A DNA stretch of 47,993 nt, taken from positions 1-47,993 of the forward strand of contig JAFDZM010000036.1 of NCBI GenBank assembly GCA_018266915.1, given 5' to 3'. Both the position numbers and the translations under genes were made by a program. Shown in pieces: positions 8,222 through 17,288 of this stretch; position 1 is the stretch's first letter; every line of letters starts with the position of its first letter. The notes under the pieces are model-generated. The model was not told the origin of the DNA. It was given only the letters and a program-made list of their open reading frames with translations, and searched no databases. The stretch is from Bacteroidota bacterium (GTDB taxonomy: Bacteria > Bacteroidota > Bacteroidia > Sphingobacteriales > Sphingobacteriaceae).

Positions 8222-8261
8222 GTTCATAGCTACTAATGATATTCATAACAAATCTATGAAC
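8222..8261. repeat. Inverted repeat between convergent genes
   Basis: GTTCATAG (8222-8229) and CTATGAAC (8254-8261) are perfect inverted copies with a 24-nt spacer, and CTATGAAC recurs at 8268-8275. Degenerate copies of the same motif lie at 8189-8220. The run of copies sits between two convergent genes and could halt transcription from both sides, though it lacks a clear T tract. Confidence 0.4.
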
Positions 8262-8263
8262 TA

Positions 8264-9361
8264 TTACCTATGAACAAACGGCTTACGCTTATACCATCCC
8301 ATCACTAACCTAACCATCTGGTTGTAGGTATTCAACCCTTGTGGCTGATTATTGGCTTTCAGGAAATCATCATAAAATACGCTGCTTAACGCGCCAAGCT
8401 TGCCTTCGTATGACAGCCAGAACTGGCGTTCTGTTTTAAAATCGTTCAATACTTCGGGTGATATGTTTTTGCGAAGCTCTTTTCGTGCCAAACTATCCTG
8501 CCGCCGCAAGGCAAACATGAACTCCTGCACACCTACATAATAAGCCGAATAACGTAACAGGCGGTCTTTGGACTGCGTACCGGCAATAAATCCACCAAAG
8601 TTGGCCTCATCCTCCGGCCCAAAGCCCATCTGGTGCGACATTTCATGGCAGGCCACAAATGGTTTGATAAAAACCGGCAGATCATAATCCATTTGCGCCT
8701 CGGTAGTAAAGGGATTATAATATCCCGAGGTACCCATATAGTTCATCAAAGGGGTTAATAAGGATGGTTTAATGTGGGGTTTGAAAGTGTAAAAATTATT
8801 CGAGCTAGATGAAAGTGACAGGACAGCATTAACTGCTGTATTGTAGATTGTCTTATTATCCTGCCGCAGATCAACCGATGTAACTCTTTTACGGCAGCTA
8901 TTGGCACTGTCGATCAGCATGGAAGTAATTGATTTCAGATCTGCAGTGGTATAACCGCTATCAGGCAGGTTAAACCGCTCGGAAGCTGAGGGCCGGTAAT
9001 AGTTCATCCCCCAAAGAAGGTAAAAGCAGAGGGAAAATACCTGTATGCCTATGATCAGTCCGAGTGTAAATATGCCCGCTGTGCGCCATTGCTTTTTTAT
9101 CAATAGCCTGACCAACTTTATCGCTGCATAAACAAGGTATCCGATGATCAGGATATAAATGATATCGCCTATACTGAAAGGAAACAGGTTGAATAAAGGA
9201 TGAAAGATAAAACACACTGCCCGGTAAAGGCCGTTGGAATAATATCGCTCTACAAAATCGGGGTAACCCGCAATAAATATTAGCAAGCAAATTGCCAGGG
9301 TTAATATTCCAATAGTAATCAGTCTCGATTTTACAGATTGTTTGTTAAGCCGTTTAGCCAT
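8264..9361 (-). CDS. DUF3810 membrane protein with zinc-peptidase HExxH motif
   Basis: The 365-residue protein has three N-terminal membrane helices (about 13-32, 62-82 and 97-117) and a long C-terminal domain. That domain contains HEMSH at 239-243 followed by the acidic run PEDEANF (249-255), the classic zincin pattern of two histidines plus a downstream glutamate, probably E252. This matches DUF3810, common in Bacteroidota and annotated as a putative membrane zinc peptidase; no substrate is known to me. It is followed by degenerate inverted repeats and preceded by the terminator of the DUF2911 gene, so it is an independent unit. Confidence 0.85.
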   Translation of the reverse strand: MAKRLNKQSVKSRLITIGILTLAICLLIFIAGYPDFVERYYSNGLYRAVCFIFHPLFNLFPFSIGDIIYILIIGYLVYAAIKLVRLLIKKQWRTAGIFTLGLIIGIQVFSLCFYLLWGMNYYRPSASERFNLPDSGYTTADLKSITSMLIDSANSCRKRVTSVDLRQDNKTIYNTAVNAVLSLSSSSNNFYTFKPHIKPSLLTPLMNYMGTSGYYNPFTTEAQMDYDLPVFIKPFVACHEMSHQMGFGPEDEANFGGFIAGTQSKDRLLRYSAYYVGVQEFMFALRRQDSLARKELRKNISPEVLNDFKTERQFWLSYEGKLGALSSVFYDDFLKANNQPQGLNTYNQMVRLVMGWYKRKPFVHR

Positions 9362-9382
9362 TAAGCAAATATAGCAGATAAT

Positions 9383-9405
9383 AAAAAAGCCCCTTAAGGG
9401 GCTTT
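9383..9405 (-). terminator. Intrinsic terminator after the DUF2911 gene
   Basis: The palindrome GCCCCTTAAGGGGC (9389-9402), extended by AAA/TTT on its flanks, is followed on the minus strand by six T (9388-9383). It sits 24 bp beyond the DUF2911 stop and 22 bp before the DUF3810 start. Confidence 0.9.
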
Positions 9406-9428
9406 CTCACATTATTTCAGTGTTTCAA

Positions 9429-9953
9429 TTATTTGATCTCAACAGGCACGGCCAGGTTTTCCCAAAGCAATACCATGCCTTTGCTGTTAATTTCAATTTT
9501 AAACCTTTCATTCATTGAACTTGATTTCATGGGTTTAGCCATGGTCACAAGCACATCTTTTGAAGGATCGTCGGTAGTAGAACCATCCATATTAATGCCC
9601 CATTGACCAGTTTTTGAGTTGAAGATTATCTGCCATTCTTTTTCACCTGGTTTGGTGTACAGGCTGTATTTACCTGCTTTTAAAGTTTTCCCGCCAATTT
9701 TGATGTCTTTGCTGGTCGAGAAAATAGTAGCTTCATTAGCGCCGGTGCGCCAAACTTTGTCGTAAGGTACCAGTCCGCCCCAGATTTTTCTTCCTTTAAC
9801 AGCAGGGCTGCTATAGTTTACTTTGATTTCTGAACCGGCAACAGTTCCGGTTGCGGTTTCAGCAGGACTTGGTTTTTGGGCAAAAACCATAGTAGATGCG
9901 AAAAAGGCTATCGCAAACAGCGATAGCGTCTTTAATTGGAATAGTTTTCTCAT
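9429..9953 (-). CDS. DUF2911 domain-containing secreted protein
   Basis: The 174-residue protein has a signal peptide (about 1-25, ending MVFAQ) and one DUF2911 domain: PAETATGTVAGSEIKVNYSS, then VKGRKIWGGLVPYDKVWR and TGANEATIFSTSKDI, all family hallmarks. DUF2911 proteins are small exported beta-sandwich proteins of Bacteroidota with no established function. Length is typical of the family. It is monocistronic, with a strong terminator downstream and a 375-bp gap upstream. Confidence 0.9.
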   Translation of the reverse strand: MRKLFQLKTLSLFAIAFFASTMVFAQKPSPAETATGTVAGSEIKVNYSSPAVKGRKIWGGLVPYDKVWRTGANEATIFSTSKDIKIGGKTLKAGKYSLYTKPGEKEWQIIFNSKTGQWGINMDGSTTDDPSKDVLVTMAKPMKSSSMNERFKIEINSKGMVLLWENLAVPVEIK

Positions 9954-10328
9954 AGAGTTTTCTTAATTGATTTGCTATAAAGTTATATTGAAATTCTGAT
10001 TGGTAATATATGCCAAAATCACTATTACACTAAACCTCCCGCAAATCGCAGTTAAATGACTTTGCAGTAACAAAACTAAATTCAGGTCAAATTGTTTAAA
10101 AAATAAGTCACATTGCAATTAGGAATTGACCTTTGAAACATAAGGTTAAACAATTGTTGTGAGTTGGGCCCTTGCTAAAATAGCGAGGGCTTTGTTTTAC
10201 TCCTTATTTAATCTCTCCGAAAATTCATTTTATAGTGCAACCCGGTCCTAAAATATGTCGTATTAATTAATAATTTTCCTATTGGATAATTAATTAATTT
10301 TTACTAAATTCAGAACAAGCATTCATAC
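9954..10328. other. Intergenic region of 375 bp without a gene
   Basis: The interval is AT-rich and contains no reading frame with a credible start. It holds the upstream region of the DUF2911 gene on the minus strand, an orphan plus-strand terminator-like hairpin (10168-10198) and, near 10250-10310, a run of TTAATTAATAATT-like sequence before the small gene at 10329. Confidence 0.7.
10168..10198 (+). terminator. Orphan intrinsic-terminator-like hairpin
   Basis: GCCCTTGCTA (10168-10177) pairs with TAGCGAGGGC (10181-10190) through one G-T pair and is followed by TTTGTTTT. No plus-strand gene precedes it: the nearest upstream gene is on the minus strand. It may end a short untranslated transcript. 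Confidence 0.6.
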
Positions 10329-10574
10329 TTGGTTACCTTGGATACCGATATCTTTAAATTACTTAAATCACAAGCAGTTGAGGCGTTTGGCTTTTTGCTT
10401 ACCGCCCGCGATTTTGCCTCTTCGAAAGGCTTGAATAATGATGCAGAGCGTTTAAAAGATTATATTGAAGAAAACCGCCAAATAATATCCATCGCCAACA
10501 AGCAATTATCCGAATTAGAGCAAACGAAGGGTGTTTTTCGCCTTGGTTTATTTGACACGATTAATTCGCTGTAA
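10329..10574 (+). CDS. Small helical hypothetical protein (TTG start)
   Basis: An 81-residue frame opens at TTG 10329; an in-frame stop at 10305-10307 and the lack of any ATG mean the start must be this TTG or the one at 10338. The product is almost entirely helical with heptad-like spacing (LKDYIEENRQIISIANKQLSELEQ), so a coiled coil or small bundle is likely. It has no signal peptide. I do not recognise the family. It lies upstream of a stand-alone receiver protein with a 364-bp gap, so a functional link is possible but unsupported. Confidence 0.5.
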   Translation: MVTLDTDIFKLLKSQAVEAFGFLLTARDFASSKGLNNDAERLKDYIEENRQIISIANKQLSELEQTKGVFRLGLFDTINSL

Positions 10575-10593
10575 CACAACCAAGTGTTGTTTT
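10573..10593 (+). terminator. Weak terminator-like hairpin
   Basis: AACAC (10573-10577) pairs with GTGTT (10584-10588), followed by GTTTTC, directly at the stop of the small helical gene. The stem is only 5 bp. Confidence 0.3.
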
Positions 10594-10774
10594 CATAACA
10601 GGTTTGTTACAATCAAACCCATGTTATACCACCCAAATGGCATAATCTTGGCAAATATATCCACATCGATACAGCTATGATGAGCGGCTTGGGACGAAAA
10701 ATGAGGTAATATAGCCTGTGTTGGCGTTCTTTAAAGGGTTTTATTTAATAAACGGGCTTTATTCAACAACAATT

Positions 10775-10858
10775 GGGGCATAATATTCCCCGATTTGAAT
10801 CCCAATTTTAAATAAAAAACAACAGTCATCAATATAGGGCAAAATGTTCCCCGATATG
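10775..10858. promoter_or_regulatory. Pair of palindrome-like direct repeats upstream of a response regulator
   Basis: The unit GGGCATAATATTCCCCGAT (10776-10794) recurs as GGGCAAAATGTTCCCCGAT (10837-10855). Including flanks, 19 of 22 bases agree. The copies start 61 bp apart, close to six helical turns, and each is itself an imperfect palindrome (GGGG...CCCC in the first). They lie in a 364-bp gene-free stretch (10575-10938) before the receiver gene at 10939, so they look like a pair of regulator sites or two related hairpins. Nothing else recognisable is in this gap. Confidence 0.5.
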
Positions 10859-10938
10859 TGATGAATGTTGCCCTAACACGAAAAATCACTTATTTATACG
10901 AACCCTAAAACTATTTGTTACACCCAATCTAAGTTGTT

Positions 10939-11355
10939 ATGTCAAAACTTGTAATCATAGACGACGATCCGATCCATCACAAGATCGTTCAATTTATGCT
11001 AACCAAAAATGAGTTGGCTAAAGAAACCACCTACACTTTTGATGGCAAACTTGTGCTTGATTACCTGGAAGAAAACAGGAATAAGATTAGTGCACTTCCT
11101 GACTTTATTTTCCTGGATCTGTATATGCCGGGCAATAGTGGTTGGGATTTTTTGAATGGCCTTCAAAAGATTTATACAACGCTTAAAAAAGAAATCCAGG
11201 TTTATGTTGTATCATCTTCTATTTTCCAAATGGATATTAACCGCTCAAAAGGATACCCTTTTGTAACAAATTATATTACGAAGCCAATGATGAAAAACGT
11301 TTTTGACGGCATCCGTGGCAGAAATTTAAGGATCACAGGTCCTCAGCTTAATTAA
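10939..11355 (+). CDS. Stand-alone response-regulator receiver protein
   Basis: The 138-residue protein is a single receiver (REC) domain: acidic cluster D8-D9-D10, phosphoacceptor D60 in FLDLYMPG, a Ser at the switch position in VVSSS and the conserved lysine in ITKPM. There is no output domain. In Bacteroidota such CheY-like proteins often receive phosphate from orphan hybrid kinases and signal by protein contact. No kinase is adjacent. The gene has a long upstream region with paired repeats and a strong terminator downstream, so it is transcribed alone. Confidence 0.92.
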   Translation: MSKLVIIDDDPIHHKIVQFMLTKNELAKETTYTFDGKLVLDYLEENRNKISALPDFIFLDLYMPGNSGWDFLNGLQKIYTTLKKEIQVYVVSSSIFQMDINRSKGYPFVTNYITKPMMKNVFDGIRGRNLRITGPQLN

Positions 11356-11389
11356 CCCAAACCAAATATTAACAATTCAAAGTTTTTTG

Positions 11390-11419
11390 AATGCCTTCCT
11401 CGCCGGGAAGGCATTTTTT
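11390..11419 (+). terminator. Intrinsic terminator after the receiver gene
   Basis: ATGCCTTCC (11391-11399) pairs perfectly with GGAAGGCAT (11406-11414) over a 6-nt loop and is followed by a T run. Confidence 0.92.
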
Positions 11420-11520
11420 GTACCGGTTTGGTTACAGTTGGTGCTCAATTATTATCTTAAATATAAACAACGTACTTTTGGGGAACCTGGTCAATCTATC
11501 TAATACCAGTTGCTATCTGA

Positions 11521-13173
11521 ATGGAAGACAGTTATAAACCTTATTTTATATTGCTGTTAGCGTTGGCGCTTGTAGTGAATTTCGCAGGCATCGATCAAAG
11601 GTTTTTTACCGACGACCCGGGGCTGTATGCGTCCATTTCAAAGAACTTGTTGTACCACAAAAGTTTCTTTGAGCTTTTTACCTACGATCAGAACTGGCTG
11701 GATAAACCGCATTTTCCATTCTGGATGGTATTGCTCAGTTTTAAAGTATTCGGAGTATCGGTATGGGCATACAGGGTGCCTGCTTTGATCTTTTTCCTGA
11801 TCAGTTTGCGATATACATTTCTGTTCAGCAAAAAATATTATAATGAACAAATTGCCTGGCTGGCTATTATCATTTTAGCTACCTCGCAGCATATAATAAT
11901 GCTGAATACGGATGTGCGAGCCGAGCCTTATCTGATGGCATTGGTTATAGGCAGTATTTATCACATAAGCAGGTTAGAGGAAGAATTTAGCCGCAGAGAT
12001 TTAATACTTGGCGCCTTATTAACAGCCTGCGCCATCATGACAAAAGGCATATTTGTTATTGTTGCTATTTATGGTGCATTACTGGGACAACTGTTCTTTA
12101 AAAAGGAAATCAAATCCATATTTCAGCGAAAATGGTTGTTTTTAGCACTGCTGACTTTATTATTTACTTTACCCGAGTTCTATGCGCTTTATACCCAGTT
12201 CGATCTGCATCCTGAAATAACGGTATTCAACAGGCATGGGGTATCAGGTATCCGGTGGTTTTTGTGGGACAGTCAGTTTGGGCGCTTTGTAAATAGCGGG
12301 CCTATCAGTCAGAAAAAATCCGGTGATATTATTTTTTATCTGCATACCTTGTTATGGGCCTTTGCACCCTGGTGCCTGATATTTTATTACGCAGTATTCA
12401 GAAATATCAGGAAAATTATATTCAAGCGGCAGCTTACTGAATATTATACTATCAGTGGGGGATTACTGCTACTGCTGTTGTTTTCATTATCACGTTTTCA
12501 GCTCCCGTTTTATACCAATACCATTTTTCCGCTGTTTGCAATTATTACTGCGCCTTATTGCTTTAAGCCATTGAAGAAATTCGGAGAAGTGCTAAGGCAA
12601 GTAAGCTTGTATCTTTATGGAATAGCTTTTATACTAATCACACTTGCTATCAACTATTTTGCAAAGCCGGATGGGATATTGCTCTTCATGATCGACTGTG
12701 GTATACTTGCGGTTGGCTTGTTTATCATTTTGCCCAGGATCAGAAAGCCACATTTACGGGCATTTTTCCTGGCGTGTATTGCTGTACTTTTTGCCAATTT
12801 TTATCTAAATACAGTCTTTTATAATATCATGGCAGATTACAACGGACAAATAAGGGCTGCCAGATATGTAAACAGCGATTCTTTTAACGGATATCATCTT
12901 TATTCACTTCGGTTCGAGAATAATATTTTCCAGTTTTATTCAAAAAGGCCTATCGATTATATCCCATTGGATAGCTTTAAAAACTTTAACGCTCCGCCTC
13001 ATTCCATATTCTACGCCCGTAAGTTGTCTATCGATATTCTAAACCAGCAACATGTGCCATTTAAAATATTGAGCTCATTCCCTAACTATCCGCAGGAAAA
13101 CATTCTCCCAAAATTTGTGGATGTTACTACCCGTGAAACTGTGTTAGATAGTGTTTACCTGATCACAAAATAA
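11521..13173 (+). CDS. Glycosyltransferase family 39-like membrane protein (ArnT/PMT type)
   Basis: The 550-residue protein has about 10-12 membrane helices and the GT-C layout. The first periplasmic loop has the diagnostic acidic pair in FTDDPGLYASISKN, followed by DKPHFPFWM and, after further helices, NTDVRAEPYL. A soluble C-terminal part of about 90 residues ends the protein. Family members transfer a sugar from a polyprenyl-phosphate donor to lipid A, a glycan or a protein in the periplasm. Acceptor and donor are not apparent, and no O-antigen cluster is adjacent. It is convergent with the cytochrome gene, their stops separated by 1 bp. Confidence 0.85.
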   Translation: MEDSYKPYFILLLALALVVNFAGIDQRFFTDDPGLYASISKNLLYHKSFFELFTYDQNWLDKPHFPFWMVLLSFKVFGVSVWAYRVPALIFFLISLRYTFLFSKKYYNEQIAWLAIIILATSQHIIMLNTDVRAEPYLMALVIGSIYHISRLEEEFSRRDLILGALLTACAIMTKGIFVIVAIYGALLGQLFFKKEIKSIFQRKWLFLALLTLLFTLPEFYALYTQFDLHPEITVFNRHGVSGIRWFLWDSQFGRFVNSGPISQKKSGDIIFYLHTLLWAFAPWCLIFYYAVFRNIRKIIFKRQLTEYYTISGGLLLLLLFSLSRFQLPFYTNTIFPLFAIITAPYCFKPLKKFGEVLRQVSLYLYGIAFILITLAINYFAKPDGILLFMIDCGILAVGLFIILPRIRKPHLRAFFLACIAVLFANFYLNTVFYNIMADYNGQIRAARYVNSDSFNGYHLYSLRFENNIFQFYSKRPIDYIPLDSFKNFNAPPHSIFYARKLSIDILNQQHVPFKILSSFPNYPQENILPKFVDVTTRETVLDSVYLITK

Positions 13174-13174
13174 C

Positions 13175-13840
13175 CTACTCGCCAGCGCTACCGCCGTTAA
13201 TCATATCTGATACTATGCCTTTGTTATCTTTTCTTTCGGCCAAAAACACACCAGCAAGATGTACAATTATAAATGCAAGGACAAAGTACATGCCAACGCT
13301 ATGAATTTCCCGCAATGCATGAATCTTCAATGCGGGTACATCATCTTCAAAAGCCATGCATAAGCCGGTTATTCCCATTATGCCTAAAAGCACATAAAAA
13401 GTAATGTATAACGATTTAACCACTACATCGTGCCTTGCTTGCCCGGTATGTTCCCTTTTAAGCTGAGCATAAGCAAATTTCAGCTTCCGGATCAGTTTTT
13501 GATCTGCGCGATGGGATAGCTCCAGGATCAAACGAAATATAAAAAGTGCAATAAGCGTGTAACCGAAATAAGTATGTAATTCCCAAACTCTATCACCAAT
13601 CTCATGAGCTGCACTCCGTGCCTGATCCTGGGAAACTGACAGGTTCTTCTCTGCCAATGACTTTTGAATTACTCCGGCATTTGTATGTCCATTGGTAATT
13701 GTGCTGTTCGCCAGTACGGTCAACAACGATCCCGAAATAACTATGGCGCTAAGCCAATGCCATAGGCGCAAACCTGAAGAATATTTTTTCTTCTGTAATG
13801 TATCAGAGAGCTCCTGTTTTACAGGTTCAATAAGTGCCAT
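13175..13840 (-). CDS. Cytochrome b561 / b-type cytochrome membrane protein
   Basis: The 221-residue protein has four membrane helices and histidines at the positions expected for two b-type hemes: RLWHWLS in helix 1, WELHTYFGYT in helix 2, and REIHSVGMY with FIIVHLAGV in helices 3-4. This matches prokaryotic cytochrome b561 and the related hydrogenase/formate dehydrogenase b subunit family. It would move electrons between the quinone pool and a periplasmic partner. No partner gene is adjacent, so the electron donor is unknown. An about 45-residue stretch between helices 1 and 2 lies in the periplasm by the usual topology. Confidence 0.82.
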   Translation of the reverse strand: MALIEPVKQELSDTLQKKKYSSGLRLWHWLSAIVISGSLLTVLANSTITNGHTNAGVIQKSLAEKNLSVSQDQARSAAHEIGDRVWELHTYFGYTLIALFIFRLILELSHRADQKLIRKLKFAYAQLKREHTGQARHDVVVKSLYITFYVLLGIMGITGLCMAFEDDVPALKIHALREIHSVGMYFVLAFIIVHLAGVFLAERKDNKGIVSDMINGGSAGE

Positions 13841-13992
13841 ATTAGTTTAGATTTGTTTTTTGCCAGTAAAATAAAAAAGGAATCTGTTATAAAACTGTTT
13901 TGACCTGCTTAAGTTGCATAGTTCAGAATTACTTCATTTTTCGGTAATAGTTTTATTACGTAAAAACAGGTGACAAGCCTTGATATTTTTTT

Positions 13993-14000
13993 TAGGTTTG
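13993..14000 (+). promoter_or_regulatory. Candidate -7 box deciding the start of the next gene
   Basis: TAGGTTTG fully matches TAnnTTTG. It lies 18 bp before ATG 14018 and downstream of the possible GTG start at 13970, which supports the shorter start. No clear upstream TTG element was found. Confidence 0.45.
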
Positions 14001-14017
14001 ATCATACAAATTACACT

Positions 14018-14782
14018 ATGCGTCTATCCATTTTACTCAGCCTTATACTATTATTTACAGTTGTTGGTGCCAGGGCACAGGATAATTACGAGATCCAGGT
14101 CTATGGATCAGAAACGGTAGAAAAAGGCCACACCATGGTTGAATTGCACAGCAATTATACTATTGAAGGCAGTAAAACTATTGTGGATGGCCAATTGCCT
14201 ACCAATCATGTAGTTCATGAAACTATTGAAATTACACACGGATGGACCACCTGGTTCGAAACCGGGTTTTACATTTTTAACTCAATAGGCAGCGATGGTC
14301 GCACAGCTTATGTAGGTTCGCACATCAGGCCAAGGGTAGCAGCACCGGAAAGCTGGAAGTGGCCGGTGGGAGTTAGTTTATCTACAGAATTCGGATTTCA
14401 AAAGTCAGCTTTTGATGCCAATACATGCACGCTCGAGATACGGCCAATTATTGATAAAAAATGGGGCGGCTGGTATTTTTCACTTAACCCGACCGTTGAC
14501 AAAAGTTTTGCAGGCCCAGATGCCAATAGAGGATTCATTTTCTCACCTAACATTAAGCAAAGCTATGATATTACCAAGGTAGTAGCATTGGGCATAGAGT
14601 ACTATGGCACTACCGGCCCATTTTTTCACTACGATCCGATAAAAGAGCAGGACCATCAATTATTCCTTGCAACAGATTTAAACTTTAATCCAAACTGGGA
14701 GTTTAATGCCGGTTTGGGCTGGGGCTTAACAAGCCAAGCTGATAAAGCTATTTTTAAAGTGATTTTAGGCAGGCGTTTTTAA
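14018..14782 (+). CDS. Putative outer-membrane beta-barrel protein
   Basis: The 254-residue product has a signal peptide (about 1-21, ending ARAQ) and then alternating aromatic/hydrophobic strands separated by turns, for example VGVSLSTEFGFQ, WYFSLNPTVDKSF and NPNWEFNAGLGWGLTS. It finishes with FKVILGRRF, a typical barrel C-terminus ending in phenylalanine. I assign it as a small outer-membrane barrel of unknown cargo. The reading frame is open back to GTG 13970, but the signal peptide begins at 14018. Its stop directly abuts the stop of the convergent macroglobulin/plug gene. Confidence 0.7.
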   Translation: MRLSILLSLILLFTVVGARAQDNYEIQVYGSETVEKGHTMVELHSNYTIEGSKTIVDGQLPTNHVVHETIEITHGWTTWFETGFYIFNSIGSDGRTAYVGSHIRPRVAAPESWKWPVGVSLSTEFGFQKSAFDANTCTLEIRPIIDKKWGGWYFSLNPTVDKSFAGPDANRGFIFSPNIKQSYDITKVVALGIEYYGTTGPFFHYDPIKEQDHQLFLATDLNFNPNWEFNAGLGWGLTSQADKAIFKVILGRRF

Positions 14783-17224
14783 TCATTCTACCTTGTACCG
14801 GTATACCTGCCGGCCAATATTGCCTTTATCGTCGATGCCTTCTACCACTACACGGTATACACCTTGTCCACCGGCGTTGTAAAACTCGAAAGCAGCATTA
14901 CCGTTTTTATCTGTTACTATTTCAGGGGCCCAGTAAACGGTTGCGCGCTTATCAATGTAGTTTGCATTAAATGTATTTTGATATTTTGGCGAGTAAAACC
15001 CACGCGCTTTATAAAAGCCATGTGCAGCAATCTGCAAAACGTCTCTTGCTGGCATACGACTAATTGGACGGGGACCTTTATAAGTTGTAATAGAAATTAC
15101 GCCACCACCACCCAAGCTACCAAAAGCGCTTGCTGATGCATTTCTAAAGACCTCTACTTTCTGTACATCATTAAATGGTATTTCATCGATACTACTACCT
15201 GGCGGCAGCTTTGCTCCGTCAACCATAATTAACATTGGTCTGTATCCCTTTAGCCTTTGTGCAACTGTTAGATATGGAATTTTAACATTAGGAAAGTTTG
15301 TATCTGTGATGAACATAACTCCAAGCAAAATTCCATTCAATTTATCTGACAATAGACCATCACTGGTTGAGTTTTCAAAGCTTACAACCTGATCGGCATC
15401 TCCTGCATAAGGTATTGTCCTGTATTCTTCCGGCTTACTTTGCCTTATTTTAACTTCTTTCAGCATTATGCCTTTACCAAGACTATACTTACTAAATGTA
15501 TTTGCAAGTGAAGTGCTGTCTTCTAGTGACGCCAATGTTAAGAATTTATCTGTGGCGAGCAGTCGTGCCTGTGGTAAATAACCTTCTATAACTGGGTCAG
15601 GAGTTTCTTCGATATATTTTATGATTAGCTTGTTTTTGTTTTTATCTGACACTGCTTTTAAGAGAAAACGAGTACTATCACTGAAACACAAATATTTGAA
15701 ATCAAATGCACCTGACGTATCCGTAACGCCTTTCATCATTGGGCCACCATCCAAATTTGCCAGGTCAACCTTGATACCTGCAACCGATTTTCCTTGTGCC
15801 GCAGTAATAACTCCTTTTATATCCAGTCCCTTTTGTGCCTGGTAGGCAACAGGCGGGTAGCCCTTACCAAGCAATTGTTTCCAGGTAAACCGCCGATAGC
15901 CTTGTGTAAGCATCAATACGTCCAGATCGGAGATGGTCTGCTTATTTATATCAGCAAAATAGTAATTAGGCTGTTCAATATATCCCTTCAGATCTGACGA
16001 CATTAATAACCATGTGAGAATGGTATTTTCATTATTTTCATTTACAGATACCTTACTTTCATCGATTACCGATACCGAAAAATGACCCGATACCAGGCTG
16101 TCTGAGGCGGTTTTGGCAGAGAGGCTTAAAGACACTTTTTCATAATCATTGTAGGTCGATTTATCCGAACTGACATCAAGCTTTAACAGATCGGGGCGCT
16201 GAATAAATGCCAACCTTTCGCTTAAAGGCTCACCAGAGGAAGAGAATAAAGTAAGCTGGACTACACCCGTACGAAAACGTTTTTTGGGCAGGTCGACATC
16301 CATAGATGGATTTGTCAGCTTAATGGTGCCATCTGCTACATTAACACCCGAATTCATTACGATATAGAAAGACTGCCCTTTATTGTTATCTAAAAAGGCT
16401 TTGTTGGTCCTTACACCGATGGTCAGTTTATCCGGATCATCATTATAAACTTTCAATGCAATACCACTGGACACGGGTGCGGGAAGATCAATGGATGCCT
16501 GGCGGCCATCAGGATATATGACATTTGCTTTGTAGTTTTTGCCCTCTTCGGGGTGAAGAAAAAAGAACCCCATGCCTAAATGCGATGAGTTGAAAGTCGT
16601 TATCGTATCACCTTTGTTGTCGGTAATATTTCCTTTAACGTCAAGCCCTGCCCCATTCCCATCAATAGCCTTAAAGGCAATTTTTGAAGTAACGCCAAAT
16701 ATCATATCCCCCCCTTCGGGAAAGAATTGGATATCTGGCTTTGTATCTTTTTGGGGTAATTTGACCACTTTAGGATTATAAGAAGATTCAACCGGGATGA
16801 TCTGCTCAAACAGACATTCCCCGGTAACATGTTGCATCAGTTTAGTGTAAGCTCTTATTTTGTAATTCCCTTTGCGTAAGGAGTCGGGTAATGTAAAATC
16901 ACCCCAGGCCAGGCCATTGTTAAGCTGCAGTTTGATGGAGTGCAGAAATTTATTTTCGGGATTGATCAGATCAACATATAGTACCTCACTTAGCTTTGAT
17001 GGTTCATGCTGCTCACCGAAGGTAACATAAGCTTTAAAGTAAAGCGTATCGCCCACAAAATACCAGGGCTTATCCAGATGCAGATAAACTTTTTCGAGTG
17101 TATTGCCGGAATAAAATGATTGCAATTTAGAGATGACGCCTTTTATCGGAACAGCATTGTCAACCTGGCAAAAAGCATTCAGGATGAATAATAACAGAAT
17201 AAGAGATAAGGCCAACTTCCGCAT
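14783..17224 (-). CDS. Macroglobulin-like/TonB-plug fusion protein without a barrel (paralogue B)
   Basis: The 813-residue exported protein starts with a signal peptide (about 1-19, ending AFCQ). A macroglobulin MG2-like domain follows at about 42-140 (KVYLHLDKPWYFVGDTLYFK). A carboxypeptidase-regulatory-like beta domain lies near 468-545 and a TonB-receptor plug-like domain near 585-715, with MVDGAKLPPGSSIDEI, VQKVEVFRNASASAFG and GGGGVISITTYKG. The last 50 residues (VYWAPEIVTDKNGNAAFEF) recall an alpha-2-macroglobulin segment. The 22-strand barrel of a real receptor is absent. Such proteins occur in Bacteroidota; their role is unknown, with an envelope scaffold or partner of a separate barrel as options. 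It lies 64 bp downstream of paralogue A and is probably cotranscribed. Confidence 0.75.
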   Translation of the reverse strand: MRKLALSLILLLFILNAFCQVDNAVPIKGVISKLQSFYSGNTLEKVYLHLDKPWYFVGDTLYFKAYVTFGEQHEPSKLSEVLYVDLINPENKFLHSIKLQLNNGLAWGDFTLPDSLRKGNYKIRAYTKLMQHVTGECLFEQIIPVESSYNPKVVKLPQKDTKPDIQFFPEGGDMIFGVTSKIAFKAIDGNGAGLDVKGNITDNKGDTITTFNSSHLGMGFFFLHPEEGKNYKANVIYPDGRQASIDLPAPVSSGIALKVYNDDPDKLTIGVRTNKAFLDNNKGQSFYIVMNSGVNVADGTIKLTNPSMDVDLPKKRFRTGVVQLTLFSSSGEPLSERLAFIQRPDLLKLDVSSDKSTYNDYEKVSLSLSAKTASDSLVSGHFSVSVIDESKVSVNENNENTILTWLLMSSDLKGYIEQPNYYFADINKQTISDLDVLMLTQGYRRFTWKQLLGKGYPPVAYQAQKGLDIKGVITAAQGKSVAGIKVDLANLDGGPMMKGVTDTSGAFDFKYLCFSDSTRFLLKAVSDKNKNKLIIKYIEETPDPVIEGYLPQARLLATDKFLTLASLEDSTSLANTFSKYSLGKGIMLKEVKIRQSKPEEYRTIPYAGDADQVVSFENSTSDGLLSDKLNGILLGVMFITDTNFPNVKIPYLTVAQRLKGYRPMLIMVDGAKLPPGSSIDEIPFNDVQKVEVFRNASASAFGSLGGGGVISITTYKGPRPISRMPARDVLQIAAHGFYKARGFYSPKYQNTFNANYIDKRATVYWAPEIVTDKNGNAAFEFYNAGGQGVYRVVVEGIDDKGNIGRQVYRYKVE

Positions 17225-17288
17225 ATTCTAATTTATTAAAAATCAGAGACATTATAAGCTTTTTAATAGAAAAGGACGAAAAACTGAC

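Noticed and set aside
10571..10938. Riboswitch upstream of the receiver gene
   Set aside because: The repeats do not form any riboswitch consensus I recognise, and the downstream gene is not a metabolic or transport gene, so only a generic regulatory pair is claimed.
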